DNA of 64,000 nt from Fabrea salina (GCA_022984795.1 JALIHJ010000037.1:62001-126000); one strand, 5' to 3'. Shown: positions 1 to 9,514, numbered from the stretch's first letter. Made by a program: numbers and translations. The notes: generated from the letters alone by a model not told the origin.

Positions 1-1
1 G

Positions 2-3000
2 CAGTATGACGGAGGCTACGAGTGCCCTAGAGGCCACTACTGTCCAAAAGGAGCTATTGAACCTACTCCTTGTCCCAAAGGAACTTACAACCCCTACACT
101 ACTCAGCCTGACGAGTCTTCTTGCTTGCCCTGCCCTTCAGATACCTACAGCGACACTGAAGGAAACTGGGCTTGTTTGCCTTGTGGAACTTCAGCAGGTT
201 CCTCTCCAGGAAGCACTACTTGTGTTTGCGAAGGAGCTAACAGGGCTTACCAGAAGTCAGACGGAAGCTGCAGGTGCCTTCCAACGTACGAGTTCTACAT
301 AAACGGAGTGAGTTACCAAGAAGATGACTCGACTATAGACTGCATTCCTATTGTTTTTCCTTACTGCAGCGAAAACCAAATCAGGGATCCTTATGGGAAC
401 TGCAAAGAAGAAAACGACTGCGAAGATGACTGCAACGGCGGAGAAGGAACCCGCATGCCTGGAGTAGGGCTTTGTGAGTGCAAAGACGTTAAAAGTATAG
501 ACGACATCTGCAACAAGTCCTGTAGAGACAACTCACTTAAAACCTACTTCAGAAACGGACAGTTCGAAGTTTACGACCCCCAGACTGGCGAGTACCAAGC
601 ACTGGACATCACTGGAAATGAGTACTACGGACTAACTGAGTGCGAAGGTGAATGCAAAACCTACAGCATGGACATGACTGAGTCAGGTCCGGAAGCAGTG
701 TATGGTTTGGGAAGCTCAGTAGCAAGTAAGTACGTGGACTCACTTAACCTAACTGCAGAAACCTCCAGAAGACTCCAAGAGGTTTCAACAGAGTCTGCAA
801 GGATTCCAGACCCAGTAATCTGCATTCAAAAAGGAGAAACCTTTGTGTTTTCTATCAACGGAACTGAGCACTACCCTGTTTACGTAAAAGACTCCCTCAT
901 CAACACTAACCCTAACTTCGACTACGGAGCCTTTAAAGAGCTCAAAAGGATACTGGACGCAGAAACCAGCACCATATCTACTTTTGCGTTTACGTTCGCT
1001 CAAAAAGGAATATACGACTTTGTTGATAACGTGGACTCTTCAAAGCACATGGTGGTCTCAGTCATGGGAGACGGAGAGCAGTGCCCAGACTCAGACATTC
1101 CACTGAGAACACGCACTAAGTCGAGTTTGCTAACCTTTGGAACCCAGTCGAACGAAAGCATCATCAAAGACCCAGACTGGATATTTATACTGACTACTAT
1201 TCTGTGGATGGCTTTGTTGATGACAGCGATGGTAGGACTTATATACTTCTTCCACCACCAAGCTTGGAAGCAAAAGACCAGAGTCAAGCAGTCTTACAGG
1301 GCTTCCAACATGCACCTAGACATAGCTTCTTTGTCCGAACCTCCTAAAGAGCAGTCTGTAGACGCTGAGTCTTCTGTGAAAAAAGCAAACGACGAAGCAG
1401 AGTTCCCTGTGCACGAAGACATTGACCCCTCTATATTCCAAGCAATGTACTCAAGACTCCAAGAACAAGGACAAATCATTGCCAACGAACCTGGAGCTTC
1501 TAAGCTGAACAGTATTTTGAACAGACTGGGTAACCTCAAACAGTACCTAAAAGCTACACTGGGCAACCTTGCAGAACTCAGTATTGACTCAGATGACGAA
1601 ACCAATCCCCACCAAGAAGCCCAACAAGCAGTTCAGTCGCTCTTTGAAAAGTACGACAACCCCAACGAAAGTCTGGAAGACAAACAAGAACTAGTTGACA
1701 GAATAGCCAACAATCCCAACTTAAGTGACCAAGACAAAGAAGACCTTATATCAGACTTCAACGCCAACCTGCAAAGAATCGAACTGGCCCTTGAGTCCGA
1801 AAAGTCCCGAGCACAAGACATCCTCAACCAAAGACTCCAAAAAAGAGCAGCCAAAAGGTCACAAGAAGGCCTGTCTAAAGAAGAACAAAAACAAATCCAA
1901 ACTGAATTTGAAGAACAAAAGAAAGAAATCGACCAAACTACCCAAGCCAAGTACCAACTCGAGTACCAAGACCTCCAAGAAAAACTTGAAAAGAAACTAA
2001 AATCAGCACCAGACAAGAAACAGTCCAGGCAGTACATGAACGAGTTCAAACAACAAGAAGAAAAACTCAGAAAACAAATTGACCAAGAAAAGTCAAAGCA
2101 ATACGAAGAACTCTACGAAAAAATCAAAGCCAGGAAACTCAAAAGAAAAGCCAACAAACCTATACCACTCTCAGAAATCGAACCTGAAGAAGAAAAACTC
2201 CAAGAACTCTCTGAAAGCCAAGAACAAGCTAAAAATCAACTCATCCAAACCCAACAAGAAGAAAAACAAAGAATCGTCCACAACCTTCAAAACTCAGAAT
2301 TCAAACTCGAAGAAGAACAAAGAAACCTTCAGGAAGAAATATCCAAAGCTGCTGACTCCAAACAAAAAGCTGAACTCCTCAAACAACTAGAAGACGTCCA
2401 AAAAGCCCTTTCTGAAGAAAACTCTTCCCAAAAGTCCGGACTCCAAGAAAGACTCCGTGAAAGACAACGTGCCAGAGTACTTAAGAACCTCAAAACTAAA
2501 CACTCCGAACAAAAGTCGCAACTCCAAAACCGCTTTGAAGAAGAAACTCAGTCACTGAACTCCGAACTACTCAACCAAAAGATTTCAAGGGTGCTTTCAA
2601 CTGAGTCAAGCCCTGAAGAAACTGCCCAAAAGGTCAAAGACCTAATTGACGAAAAGCAACAAAACGAGCTTGCAGCACTCAGCTTCAAAAAGCAGTCTAC
2701 ACTCACTCAACGCCAAACTGAGCTGTTACAAGACCAATTAGCCAACAAAGCCAGTGAAGTAGCTAACCTCAGGTCAGAGTTCAGACAAAAACGCCAAAAC
2801 GTCCAGGACTCAGACTTGCCTTCTGAAAACAAGGAAAAAGAAATCAACAACCTCCACAAAAAAGAAAGCGAAGCCCTTAACTTAATTGACTACAGGTTCA
2901 TCAACAACTTAAGCAGAGAACAACAAGAACTCCTAAAACAAGTCGAAGAAGAATTCAAACAAAAATACATGCAACTAGCTGACAAGCACCTAGCCGAAAC

Positions 3001-3799
3001 CACTTCCATCCTCGAGAAAATGCGCACAGCCAACCCTCAACTACTCAACAAGCACATGACTGAGGCCCAACAAGAAGCCCAGCAACTCAGAAACGACATT
3101 GAAAACGACTACCAAAACAAACTCTCAGAAATAAACCAACGCCAACAAGAGCTAGAAAGCATGCAAGGCGAACGCGAACGCGAAATAGAAGAACTCCGAA
3201 AACAACTTGAAGAAACCGAAGCTAAAAAGAGAGAACTTGCTGAAGTCGAAGAAAAGCGCAAAGAGATGGCTGCCAAGCAACGCGAAATGGTTGAAGAGAT
3301 GAGAAGACGCGGAATCAGCGAAGACCAAGTAGAACAAATGATCAAGCAACACCAAGACCAAATGACTGAGTGGGAACGCGCTATGGAAGAAGAACGCAAA
3401 CGCCAAAGAGACATACTCCAACAAAAACTTGACGCACGCATAGCTAAGCACCAGCAAAAGATAGCAGCCCAAATAGCTAAGTACAAAGAAGACAACAACA
3501 AGATTATCCAAAGCAAAGAAGAAGAAAAACTCACTATCAAGGTGTCTACTGGAAGAGAAATGAAGTTGCACTACCCCCTACGCAATTTGTCCACTAAACT
3601 CCGAGTTAAAACCCTGCCTGTGTTGACTAGGAAACCTGTTCAGTACTTCCCTGACTACTCTGAGAACCTGCAAACTCTGCTCAAGAAAGTCAGAAGGATC
3701 GAAAAGATAGTTGAAAACGTTGACCTCAACCAGTTCGAAGCAGTTATGCAGAACCTAGGCAACGTCAGTGGGCTAGTTAACAACCTCAGTAAGGCTTAA
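2..3799 (+). CDS. Cys-rich membrane protein with long coiled-coil tail (5' partial)
   Basis: The frame is open from base 2, so the gene begins upstream of the window; 1265 residues are visible. The first ~250 residues are cysteine-rich with ephrin-receptor-like (GCC2/GCC3) spacing, for example CPKGTYNPY and CPSDTYSDT. Residues ~270-357 look like a cupredoxin-type beta sandwich (KGETFVFSINGTEHYPV, then FAQKGIYDFVD and a final HMVVSV), though a full copper site is not evident. A single membrane helix lies at ~391-419, followed by a short linker and a Glu/Lys/Gln-rich coiled coil from ~530 to ~1190. The layout suggests an extracellular or luminal sensor/adhesion head and a cytoplasmic rod, perhaps cortical. 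I infer surface or cortex attachment; no specific orthologue is recognised. It converges on the next gene with a 19-bp gap. Confidence 0.85.
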   Translation, partial: QYDGGYECPRGHYCPKGAIEPTPCPKGTYNPYTTQPDESSCLPCPSDTYSDTEGNWACLPCGTSAGSSPGSTTCVCEGANRAYQKSDGSCRCLPTYEFYINGVSYQEDDSTIDCIPIVFPYCSENQIRDPYGNCKEENDCEDDCNGGEGTRMPGVGLCECKDVKSIDDICNKSCRDNSLKTYFRNGQFEVYDPQTGEYQALDITGNEYYGLTECEGECKTYSMDMTESGPEAVYGLGSSVASKYVDSLNLTAETSRRLQEVSTESARIPDPVICIQKGETFVFSINGTEHYPVYVKDSLINTNPNFDYGAFKELKRILDAETSTISTFAFTFAQKGIYDFVDNVDSSKHMVVSVMGDGEQCPDSDIPLRTRTKSSLLTFGTQSNESIIKDPDWIFILTTILWMALLMTAMVGLIYFFHHQAWKQKTRVKQSYRASNMHLDIASLSEPPKEQSVDAESSVKKANDEAEFPVHEDIDPSIFQAMYSRLQEQGQIIANEPGASKLNSILNRLGNLKQYLKATLGNLAELSIDSDDETNPHQEAQQAVQSLFEKYDNPNESLEDKQELVDRIANNPNLSDQDKEDLISDFNANLQRIELALESEKSRAQDILNQRLQKRAAKRSQEGLSKEEQKQIQTEFEEQKKEIDQTTQAKYQLEYQDLQEKLEKKLKSAPDKKQSRQYMNEFKQQEEKLRKQIDQEKSKQYEELYEKIKARKLKRKANKPIPLSEIEPEEEKLQELSESQEQAKNQLIQTQQEEKQRIVHNLQNSEFKLEEEQRNLQEEISKAADSKQKAELLKQLEDVQKALSEENSSQKSGLQERLRERQRARVLKNLKTKHSEQKSQLQNRFEEETQSLNSELLNQKISRVLSTESSPEETAQKVKDLIDEKQQNELAALSFKKQSTLTQRQTELLQDQLANKASEVANLRSEFRQKRQNVQDSDLPSENKEKEINNLHKKESEALNLIDYRFINNLSREQQELLKQVEEEFKQKYMQLADKHLAETTSILEKMRTANPQLLNKHMTEAQQEAQQLRNDIENDYQNKLSEINQRQQELESMQGEREREIEELRKQLEETEAKKRELAEVEEKRKEMAAKQREMVEEMRRRGISEDQVEQMIKQHQDQMTEWERAMEEERKRQRDILQQKLDARIAKHQQKIAAQIAKYKEDNNKIIQSKEEEKLTIKVSTGREMKLHYPLRNLSTKLRVKTLPVLTRKPVQYFPDYSENLQTLLKKVRRIEKIVENVDLNQFEAVMQNLGNVSGLVNNLSKA

Positions 3800-3818
3800 C
3801 TATAAACATCAAAATTAA

Positions 3819-4439
3819 TTACTCCATCTTTTGCATCTTGAGTTTTTTAGGAGAGTCTTTAGGTTTCCTTTTGAGCTCAGTAAGTACTTTTCTGCGTTCA
3901 GCTAAACGGGCACTTCTCCTGATTGGGGTCTTTTTAAGGGCTTTTTCGTCAGTTTGGCACTCAGCGTTTTTGACTTCAGTAGGTGATTCAGGGTCTAAGT
4001 TTTCTTCAGGAGAGTTGAGTTCGTGTATGATGTTTTGTGCAAAGTCAGAAACCTTGGGTTCTATTGACTTCTTTTTCGAAGAACTCATTCTGAGTTTGAA
4101 GTCGGTCCAGGTGCAGTCTTCTTGCTCTTCACCTGACTCCATGACTTTCACGCGTCTGGCTGACCTTTTGGAGAGTTCTTCCATGCTCATTCCTGAGTAG
4201 TCGATGTTTCTGAAGGTTGGTTCGGGGGTCTTTTGTGGAGTGGTGTATTGTTTGGGTTCTGAAGAAGGAGGACTCGGAGGCACTTCCCAGTGTTCTTCTT
4301 GTTGTGGGTTGCAGTTGTCGTCGAGTTGGCTAATGACCTTTTTGAGTTCAGGATGTGACTCAGCAAGGGTGAGTTGTTTGTAGTTTTGGCTAATGGGGGG
4401 TGCTTCTTTTGAATTCAAATCTGAATTTTTTGAATCCAT
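3819..4439 (-). CDS. Hypothetical basic, low-complexity nuclear-type protein
   Basis: 206 residues, with no family recognised. The body is rich in Ser, Glu and Pro. The C-terminal third is strongly basic and holds an RRSARLAERR motif followed by KRKPKDSPKKLK, which resembles nuclear localisation or chromatin-tethering stretches. An EDCTWTDFKLRMSSSKKK segment sits mid-protein. There is no membrane helix or signal peptide. The ATG at 4439 lies ~40 bp from the divergent start of the nucleoporin-like gene. Nuclear location is inferred from composition only. Confidence 0.65.
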   Translation of the reverse strand: MDSKNSDLNSKEAPPISQNYKQLTLAESHPELKKVISQLDDNCNPQQEEHWEVPPSPPSSEPKQYTTPQKTPEPTFRNIDYSGMSMEELSKRSARRVKVMESGEEQEDCTWTDFKLRMSSSKKKSIEPKVSDFAQNIIHELNSPEENLDPESPTEVKNAECQTDEKALKKTPIRRSARLAERRKVLTELKRKPKDSPKKLKMQKME

Positions 4440-4478
4440 TATGGGAAGTTAGCTATTCAAAAGAACATATAATTAGCA

Positions 4479-5819
4479 ATGGCTCGGAAATTGCAAAAGT
4501 TGCTCACACCCCGCAGTTCAGAAACTAGACGGGCTGAAGGAGACTCTGTGATGGCTATACCTACTCAAACTACTTTGGAAAGTGCTTTAAATTCAGTTTC
4601 TAACTGGTGGACCAAGATATGGCGCGCAATATTTCCCCCTGCTCCTATAGGCTACGAGTCAAGGTCACCTCAACTTCAAGAAGTAAAGCCTATATCTTGG
4701 TTTACTAAAGACTTTTTCCCAGCGCCCAAACCTTTAGTTCTAGAGACTGGGACCTCAGTACCCACTCCAGGAAGGTTCGAGGTCCTTAAAAGGCCTTCGC
4801 CTTCTAAGTCTTTTGAAGAACCTCAACCTAAAGTTTTCAAACCCCGCGAAAACTGGAAAAAAACCCCTATTTGGAAGAAAATTAGTTTAAGAGAACCTAA
4901 ACTCCAAGAAATACCTAAAAATATTTATCCAACTAATCAAGAAGCCCAGACCGAAACCAAAGTTGAGCAGCCAGCTAAGCCTTTGAAGGAGTCTATACAG
5001 TCACCAATATCTATAAAGCCCAACTTTAAAAGCTCTTCAGCTGAAAAAGCTATACAAAAAGAACTCTCTTCACAAGAAGACGAACAACCAGAACCCCCAA
5101 GAACCGAGCCTTCTTCGCCCAAAGAGTCTATTAAGGAAGAGTCCCCTGAAAAGCCGAAATTTGAAGAAAACCAAGAAACCATTGAAGAAGAACCTGAAAA
5201 GCCTAGTTTTTCAGAAAAGCTTCAAGACACTCCTCAGTTCAAAAAGAGCCCCCAAGAACCCATGCTGCATGAAAATCTACCAAATCCACCAAATCCTTTC
5301 CTTACTTCTATTGATGAACAGCCTAAACCAGGTTTTAAGTTTGGTGGGTCTGACTCAAGCATGCCTGTTAGTAATCCTTTTGGTCAAAACTCTACAGTAG
5401 ATACTTTTACTAACCCTAAACCTAGCCCTTTTAGAGAAGCCAACCCATTCCATCAACACCCTAATTCATTCCCTCAACAAGAACCTAATTCATTTCCCCA
5501 GCAAGAAACTAATTCATTACCTCAACTACCCAACCCGTTTGCGCAGCCTAGTTCTTTCCAAGGCTTTGGTCACCAAAACTCAAGCATGCACCAATCAAAC
5601 TTAATTCCTACACAAGCTCCTTTCCAGGCTAACTTCACTTCTCAGCCTCAAGAAGTTAATTACCCAGCAGTTACTCAGCCTTCCAGCAATCCCTTCCCTT
5701 TTAATTCAAACAACACACTTGGACAGCCAAACCCATTCAACTCAGAGGGTTCTGGAGCATTCAACCTTGGAATAACTGAACGCAAAGTCCACAGAGCCAA
5801 AAGACCTAATCGTAAATAA
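4479..5819 (+). CDS. Nuclear basket nucleoporin, Nup153/Nup1/Nup136-like
   Basis: 446 residues. The N-terminus is basic with an amphipathic, Trp-containing stretch (SNWWTKIWRAIF, ~41-52) that could bind membrane. The middle is a disordered Pro/Glu/Lys region. The C-terminal half has spaced FG, NPF and NPFG-type motifs (SNPFGQN, QGFGHQN, NPFNSEGSG). The end, SGAFNLG followed by RKVHRAKRPNRK, matches the basic importin-binding tail that closes Nup153, Nup1 and POM121. The role would be FG-barrier and nuclear basket function at the inner nuclear envelope. The family assignment rests on architecture and the tail, so an unrelated NPF-rich endocytic adaptor is a weaker alternative. A short imperfect repeat of PNSFPQQ units lies at ~5460-5520. 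Confidence 0.6.
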   Translation: MARKLQKLLTPRSSETRRAEGDSVMAIPTQTTLESALNSVSNWWTKIWRAIFPPAPIGYESRSPQLQEVKPISWFTKDFFPAPKPLVLETGTSVPTPGRFEVLKRPSPSKSFEEPQPKVFKPRENWKKTPIWKKISLREPKLQEIPKNIYPTNQEAQTETKVEQPAKPLKESIQSPISIKPNFKSSSAEKAIQKELSSQEDEQPEPPRTEPSSPKESIKEESPEKPKFEENQETIEEEPEKPSFSEKLQDTPQFKKSPQEPMLHENLPNPPNPFLTSIDEQPKPGFKFGGSDSSMPVSNPFGQNSTVDTFTNPKPSPFREANPFHQHPNSFPQQEPNSFPQQETNSLPQLPNPFAQPSSFQGFGHQNSSMHQSNLIPTQAPFQANFTSQPQEVNYPAVTQPSSNPFPFNSNNTLGQPNPFNSEGSGAFNLGITERKVHRAKRPNRK

Positions 5820-5832
5820 TTTTGTACTAATA

Positions 5833-6624
5833 ATGATTTTAAGCAAAAACAAAGGTCAACATATTTTAAAGTCACAAACAATACTAAACCAGATCTTAAA
5901 ACTAGTTCCTGAATCTAGCCTGCCTTACCTGGAAATAGGACCTGGCACAGGGAACCTCACTGAAAAGTTGCTAACCAAAAACTCAGTAAACGCAATAGAA
6001 CTAGACCCCAGAATGGTTCAGCATCTCAATCAAAGGTTTCAGAATTCCAAGCTGAACTTAGTTTGTGGAGACTTCTTAAAAACCGAACTTCCACCTTTTG
6101 AAGTTTGTGTGTCAAACGTTCCTTACAACATATCCTCGCCGCTTTTGTTTAAGTTGCTTCACTCAAAAGCCCGGGAGTGCATCCTTATGTTCCAAAAAGA
6201 GTTTGCAGACAGACTACTTGCCCGACCTGGAGACTCTAACTACTCAAAGTTAACTGTTGCTTCAGAACTGTACTGTGAATCTGAGTTTTTGTTGAGCGTA
6301 AGTCGTAGACACTTTCTCCCCGAGCCAGAAGTTGACAGCTCTGTTGTTAGACTGAAAATCAATCCTAAGTACAAAGTTGACTCTTACCAGTTCGAAGAGC
6401 TGTTAAAAGTGTGCTTTTTGAGGAAAAACAGAGTTTTGTCTTCCTTGTTTAAAGAAAAGTCTGTGCTCAGCAAACTTAAGTGCAAAGAACCCTATTTGAA
6501 AGACTTTGTGTTGGAAATCTTAAAAGGTCTAGACTTAACTGAAGCCCGTGCTAACAAAACTAGACTCAGTGAGTTCTATTCACTACACAACTGTTTAAAG
6601 GACAACCAAGTTTATTTTAAGTAA
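5833..6624 (+). CDS. DIM1: 18S rRNA N6,N6-adenine dimethyltransferase (Dim1/DIMT1)
   Basis: 263 residues of the KsgA/Dim1 family. It dimethylates two adjacent adenines in the 3' terminal loop of small-subunit rRNA using S-adenosylmethionine. Visible motifs are NKGQHIL near the start, the SAM loop LEIGPGTGNLT, the acidic ELDPRMV strand, GDFLKTELP and the catalytic NVPYNISSPLLFKLL (N-x-P-Y). The later LMFQKEFADRLLARPGDSNYSKLT and PEVDSSVVR segments match Dim1. The protein is slightly shorter than animal or yeast Dim1 because of a clipped basic N-terminus. The start ATG is 13 bp after the upstream stop on the same strand. Confidence 0.93.
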   Translation: MILSKNKGQHILKSQTILNQILKLVPESSLPYLEIGPGTGNLTEKLLTKNSVNAIELDPRMVQHLNQRFQNSKLNLVCGDFLKTELPPFEVCVSNVPYNISSPLLFKLLHSKARECILMFQKEFADRLLARPGDSNYSKLTVASELYCESEFLLSVSRRHFLPEPEVDSSVVRLKINPKYKVDSYQFEELLKVCFLRKNRVLSSLFKEKSVLSKLKCKEPYLKDFVLEILKGLDLTEARANKTRLSEFYSLHNCLKDNQVYFK

Positions 6625-6637
6625 GTATTTTAGTTAA

Positions 6638-7879
6638 CTAATTCATTAGAAAGAACTCACAGACTTGTCTGACTTCTTCTAGTCTTTGGATTGGCTTTTC
6701 CTGGAAACTGGCTTTCATAGCTTCTATGTCTTCTTCAGTACAGTTGCCTCTCTCAACCAGTTCTTTCGAAAGCATAGTTTCTAAAAAGTTTTGGCTAAAC
6801 TCTGGGTGGCCATGCACACACATAGTGTCTTTTGAAACGTAAACCGAACTAACTCCATCTGGTGTCCTAGCAATGACTTGCGAGCCTTCAGGAACTTTAA
6901 CAAGGTTCTTGGTTTTCAAAAGGTACATTTCACCTTCTTCAGGCGCAGGAGTGGACCTAGAAGTGTTGTTCCTCACAAAAGGAATGCTTGTATAGTTCTC
7001 ATCAAACTTAACAGTGCTTAACTCAGGAACAGGAGACTCTTCTATGCTTTCAGTTTGGCCTCCAAGTAAGTCACAAAGAATGTCTGCAGCTGACCCCAGT
7101 GCCAGGATCTTCTTTTTCTGAATGTTTTTTTGTAAGAACTCACTAATAGCTTCGTTTTTGTTTTCTTTCCACCCAAAAGCTACTATGCAGGTGATCTTTT
7201 CAAGTTCCTGGCTTGAAGGGAGTTCTGACTCGTAGTATATCCACCTGACTTCTTTTGTTCTGTAGATCTCATGTAAGCAGTTAGACAGAACCAAACTTTC
7301 TAAGTGGTACTGCCACTTTGCGTCCTGTTCTAAGTTAATCAAAGCTATGTAGTGAGTCACTATTTCAGGAGTTTGCTCTGAAACAGTCAAGCACTGTTTC
7401 AGCAAGTTAGTGTTTATCTGGCTCAGCACTGCTAAGTCAAACGCTGTAAAGAACCTTTGGTACTCCTCCACTGAAAACAAAACTGACAAACGAATCCAGT
7501 GCAAACTGTAAGCTGAAATGTTGGTGTTCAGAATCTCAGGGTCGATGTAAGGTACTGGGAACATGTACCCGAAGTGGTTACTTACGTTCCTAATGCACAT
7601 TTGAAGTGGCAAAGTAACTAGTTTGGCCAGAACTTCTCTGACTACGTACTCGTTGCTAGTTCCTAAAACCTGGGTCTTCTTGAGAAGCCGTTCTATATTA
7701 GAAGGAGCAATTAAGCCGTGAGAATGGTGCAGTAAACTGTGTGCAGCCGCGTGAATAGGCGAAGAGTAGTTATGAGTGTGGCCTCCCATGCCTTTGTAAA
7801 AGTCTTCTTCCCTCCTTACAAGTATAACTACTTCTCCCGAAGTGTTTATGCTAAAAGGAAATACACTCACGTAATCCAT
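6638..7879 (-). CDS. Degenerate Nudix-like plus degenerate class-I glutamine amidotransferase-like fusion
   Basis: 413 residues. Residues ~1-60 have the opening strand pattern of a Nudix domain (VVILVRREEDF then GMGG) and a helix AAAHSLLHHSHGL that aligns with the Nudix AAxRELxEETGL, but every catalytic Arg/Glu is replaced. Residues ~205-413 align with gamma-glutamyl peptidase/GATase-1 domains. KKKILALGSAADILCDLLGG (255-274) sits where the nucleophile elbow GICFGHQ should be and lacks the Cys, while VHGHPEF (355-361) keeps the His-Pro-Glu element. The final segment EAMKASFQEKPIQRLEEVRQ also matches that family. I infer a non-catalytic sensor or scaffold. The Nudix half is less certain than the GATase half. 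Confidence 0.6.
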   Translation of the reverse strand: MDYVSVFPFSINTSGEVVILVRREEDFYKGMGGHTHNYSSPIHAAAHSLLHHSHGLIAPSNIERLLKKTQVLGTSNEYVVREVLAKLVTLPLQMCIRNVSNHFGYMFPVPYIDPEILNTNISAYSLHWIRLSVLFSVEEYQRFFTAFDLAVLSQINTNLLKQCLTVSEQTPEIVTHYIALINLEQDAKWQYHLESLVLSNCLHEIYRTKEVRWIYYESELPSSQELEKITCIVAFGWKENKNEAISEFLQKNIQKKKILALGSAADILCDLLGGQTESIEESPVPELSTVKFDENYTSIPFVRNNTSRSTPAPEEGEMYLLKTKNLVKVPEGSQVIARTPDGVSSVYVSKDTMCVHGHPEFSQNFLETMLSKELVERGNCTEEDIEAMKASFQEKPIQRLEEVRQVCEFFLMN

Positions 7880-7901
7880 TTTGAAACAGCAAAGAACTTA
7901 C

Positions 7902-8519
7902 TTAACTTTTAGCAATGATTTCTTCAACTTTAGTTATTTTTTCATTGATCCTTTGCAGGTTAATGGTCATGTTTAGGTGGGCGTGGTACATTTTCTTCAT
8001 GGCTGCCACGTACTCTTTAACTAAGTCTTCCCGTTTCTCTGTGAGTTCTGGTTCTTCTGATCTGCTGATTTCTTTTAGCTTCTTAGCTAAGTTAATCACG
8101 TAAATAACAGAGCTTCTGTCACGCACAGCAGTGTGTTTGCCTGCGTTGTTGCAGATCTGTTCCCATTCGTCAATTGCAGAAGCGGAGTAGACTCCTCTGT
8201 CCTTCCACACTTGAAGCACCTTTTTTAGCCCCTCAATAGAACCGGGATTGCTGGCTGCTAGGGTAAATCCTCTACTGAGTACTAGTTCAAACATAGGCTT
8301 GACGCTTTCGTTGCGGGTGTTTTGTATGACTTCGTTGGCAAGGTAAATCAGTGCTAGTTTGTGATGGTGGTTTTCAATGACTTTGGACCAACAGTCCACA
8401 AACTGCTGGGCGTTGTTGGGTTGTTGGTTAATGAACTCGTGGGCAGCTCTGAAAGCTTGTGTGATTTTTTCCTGAGTTAAGTCTATGTGGTCTAGTATCG
8501 ACTTGATTTCGGACAGCAT
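7902..8519 (-). CDS. CID-domain protein (RNA polymerase II CTD-interacting, Rtt103/RPRD-like)
   Basis: 205 residues. Residues ~1-125 match the CTD-interacting domain fold: helical repeats with CWSKVIENHHHKLALIYLANEVIQNTR, then VLQVWKDRGVYSASAIDEWEQI. CIDs bind phosphorylated Pol II CTD during 3' end formation and termination. Residues ~135-205 form a Lys/Glu-rich coiled coil, as in RPRD1 and Rtt103, that probably dimerises. Its start codon is 5 bp downstream of the stop codon of the MAN1-like gene on the same strand. Confidence 0.85.
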   Translation of the reverse strand: MLSEIKSILDHIDLTQEKITQAFRAAHEFINQQPNNAQQFVDCWSKVIENHHHKLALIYLANEVIQNTRNESVKPMFELVLSRGFTLAASNPGSIEGLKKVLQVWKDRGVYSASAIDEWEQICNNAGKHTAVRDRSSVIYVINLAKKLKEISRSEEPELTEKREDLVKEYVAAMKKMYHAHLNMTINLQRINEKITKVEEIIAKS

Positions 8520-8524
8520 TTATA

Positions 8525-9514
8525 TTACTTACTTTTCTTACTAAATATGTTTTCTTCGCGTTTGTTCCACTGCCAAAGTATTTGGGGTCTGCCTTTAATT
8601 TTGGCTTCGAATTTAGTAACGTTTTTGTCTTGTTTCCTCAAGTCTTCGATCATGGGCCAGATTATGTCTGAGTAGTTTTTGTTAAAGTGGCTTTGAATAC
8701 TGGCAAGCAGTGTTTCTTCAGTAACTCCGTGTTCAGGAGTGTCGTCTACATTGTCTTTGAGTTCTTTTACAATTACTTCATACATCTCTTTGGCCTTGCG
8801 TCTGTAGAACTTTCCTTGGTTGAACTTGTAAACCTTTTGAGCTAGCACAAGAATCAAGATGCTGCACAGCAAAACGTAGTACTTGTTGTCTTGCCAGAAC
8901 ATAATGCTTAAGTCGCTCAAACTTAAGTAGGGTTCTTTAGGGTGGATTTGTCCGTTCCTAACTTCTACTCCTGGAACCTTGTTGCTAAGCATTAATTCCT
9001 GAACTGTTTTTTCAAGTATCGTGTCAGGTACAAATTCTTTGATCTGACTGAAAGACAAAGGAGTGTACGTTCTTTCAAGTAAGTACTCGTTTGCAGCTCT
9101 TTCTCTAAGCAACTCACTTACTCTTTGGGCTTCTTTGTAGGCTGTCTGTAAAAAGGTTTTGTCTTCTACACAGCCCCACCCTTCCTTCTTAAAAGGAGGC
9201 TCGCACTTCATAGTGCCTTCACTACATACAGCGTGTTCGGGGCACTTAATGCAGTTGTCAACTAAGTTGCCTCCACAGAACCTAGGCTCAGTTGCTAAGC
9301 TTTTAGTCACTAGCACTAAAAACACACTTGCAAGAATCCCTCCCATGACAAGTCCAATTTGAAAAAGAGTTTGGATCAAGTTGGAAGAGTTGGAAGGGGG
9401 TTTTTCTTTAGCTATTTGTTGCATGCGTGCTTTGAAGACGTCTGTTTTGTCAGTGAACGAAGAAGGCCTGTAAGATATGTTTGCCACCGGTGGTCTGTTC
9501 TTTGCAGCTTCCAT
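8525..9514 (-). CDS. MAN1/Src1-type inner nuclear membrane protein
   Basis: 329 residues. After a short nucleoplasmic N-terminus there is a membrane helix (~50-75, LFQIGLVMGGILASVFLVLV). A luminal Cys-rich segment follows (FCGGNLVDNCIKCPEHAVCSEG, then CEPPFKKEGWGCV) that matches the MAN1-Src1-C domain. A second membrane helix (~205-228) precedes a C-terminal winged-helix part with KGRPQILWQWN. The family tethers chromatin at the inner nuclear membrane. The N-terminal LEM/HeH helices seen in animals and yeast are not evident. The start ATG is 16 bp from the divergent ATG of the peptidase gene. Confidence 0.85.
   Translation of the reverse strand: MEAAKNRPPVANISYRPSSFTDKTDVFKARMQQIAKEKPPSNSSNLIQTLFQIGLVMGGILASVFLVLVTKSLATEPRFCGGNLVDNCIKCPEHAVCSEGTMKCEPPFKKEGWGCVEDKTFLQTAYKEAQRVSELLRERAANEYLLERTYTPLSFSQIKEFVPDTILEKTVQELMLSNKVPGVEVRNGQIHPKEPYLSLSDLSIMFWQDNKYYVLLCSILILVLAQKVYKFNQGKFYRRKAKEMYEVIVKELKDNVDDTPEHGVTEETLLASIQSHFNKNYSDIIWPMIEDLRKQDKNVTKFEAKIKGRPQILWQWNKREENIFSKKSK

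Noticed and set aside
1633-2049. Long minus-strand ORFs antisense to the coiled-coil gene (also 3109-3571)
   Set aside because: Ser/Phe/Leu-rich translations arise from the reverse complement of GAA/AAG/CAA-rich coiled-coil codons; no starts, motifs or spacing support them.
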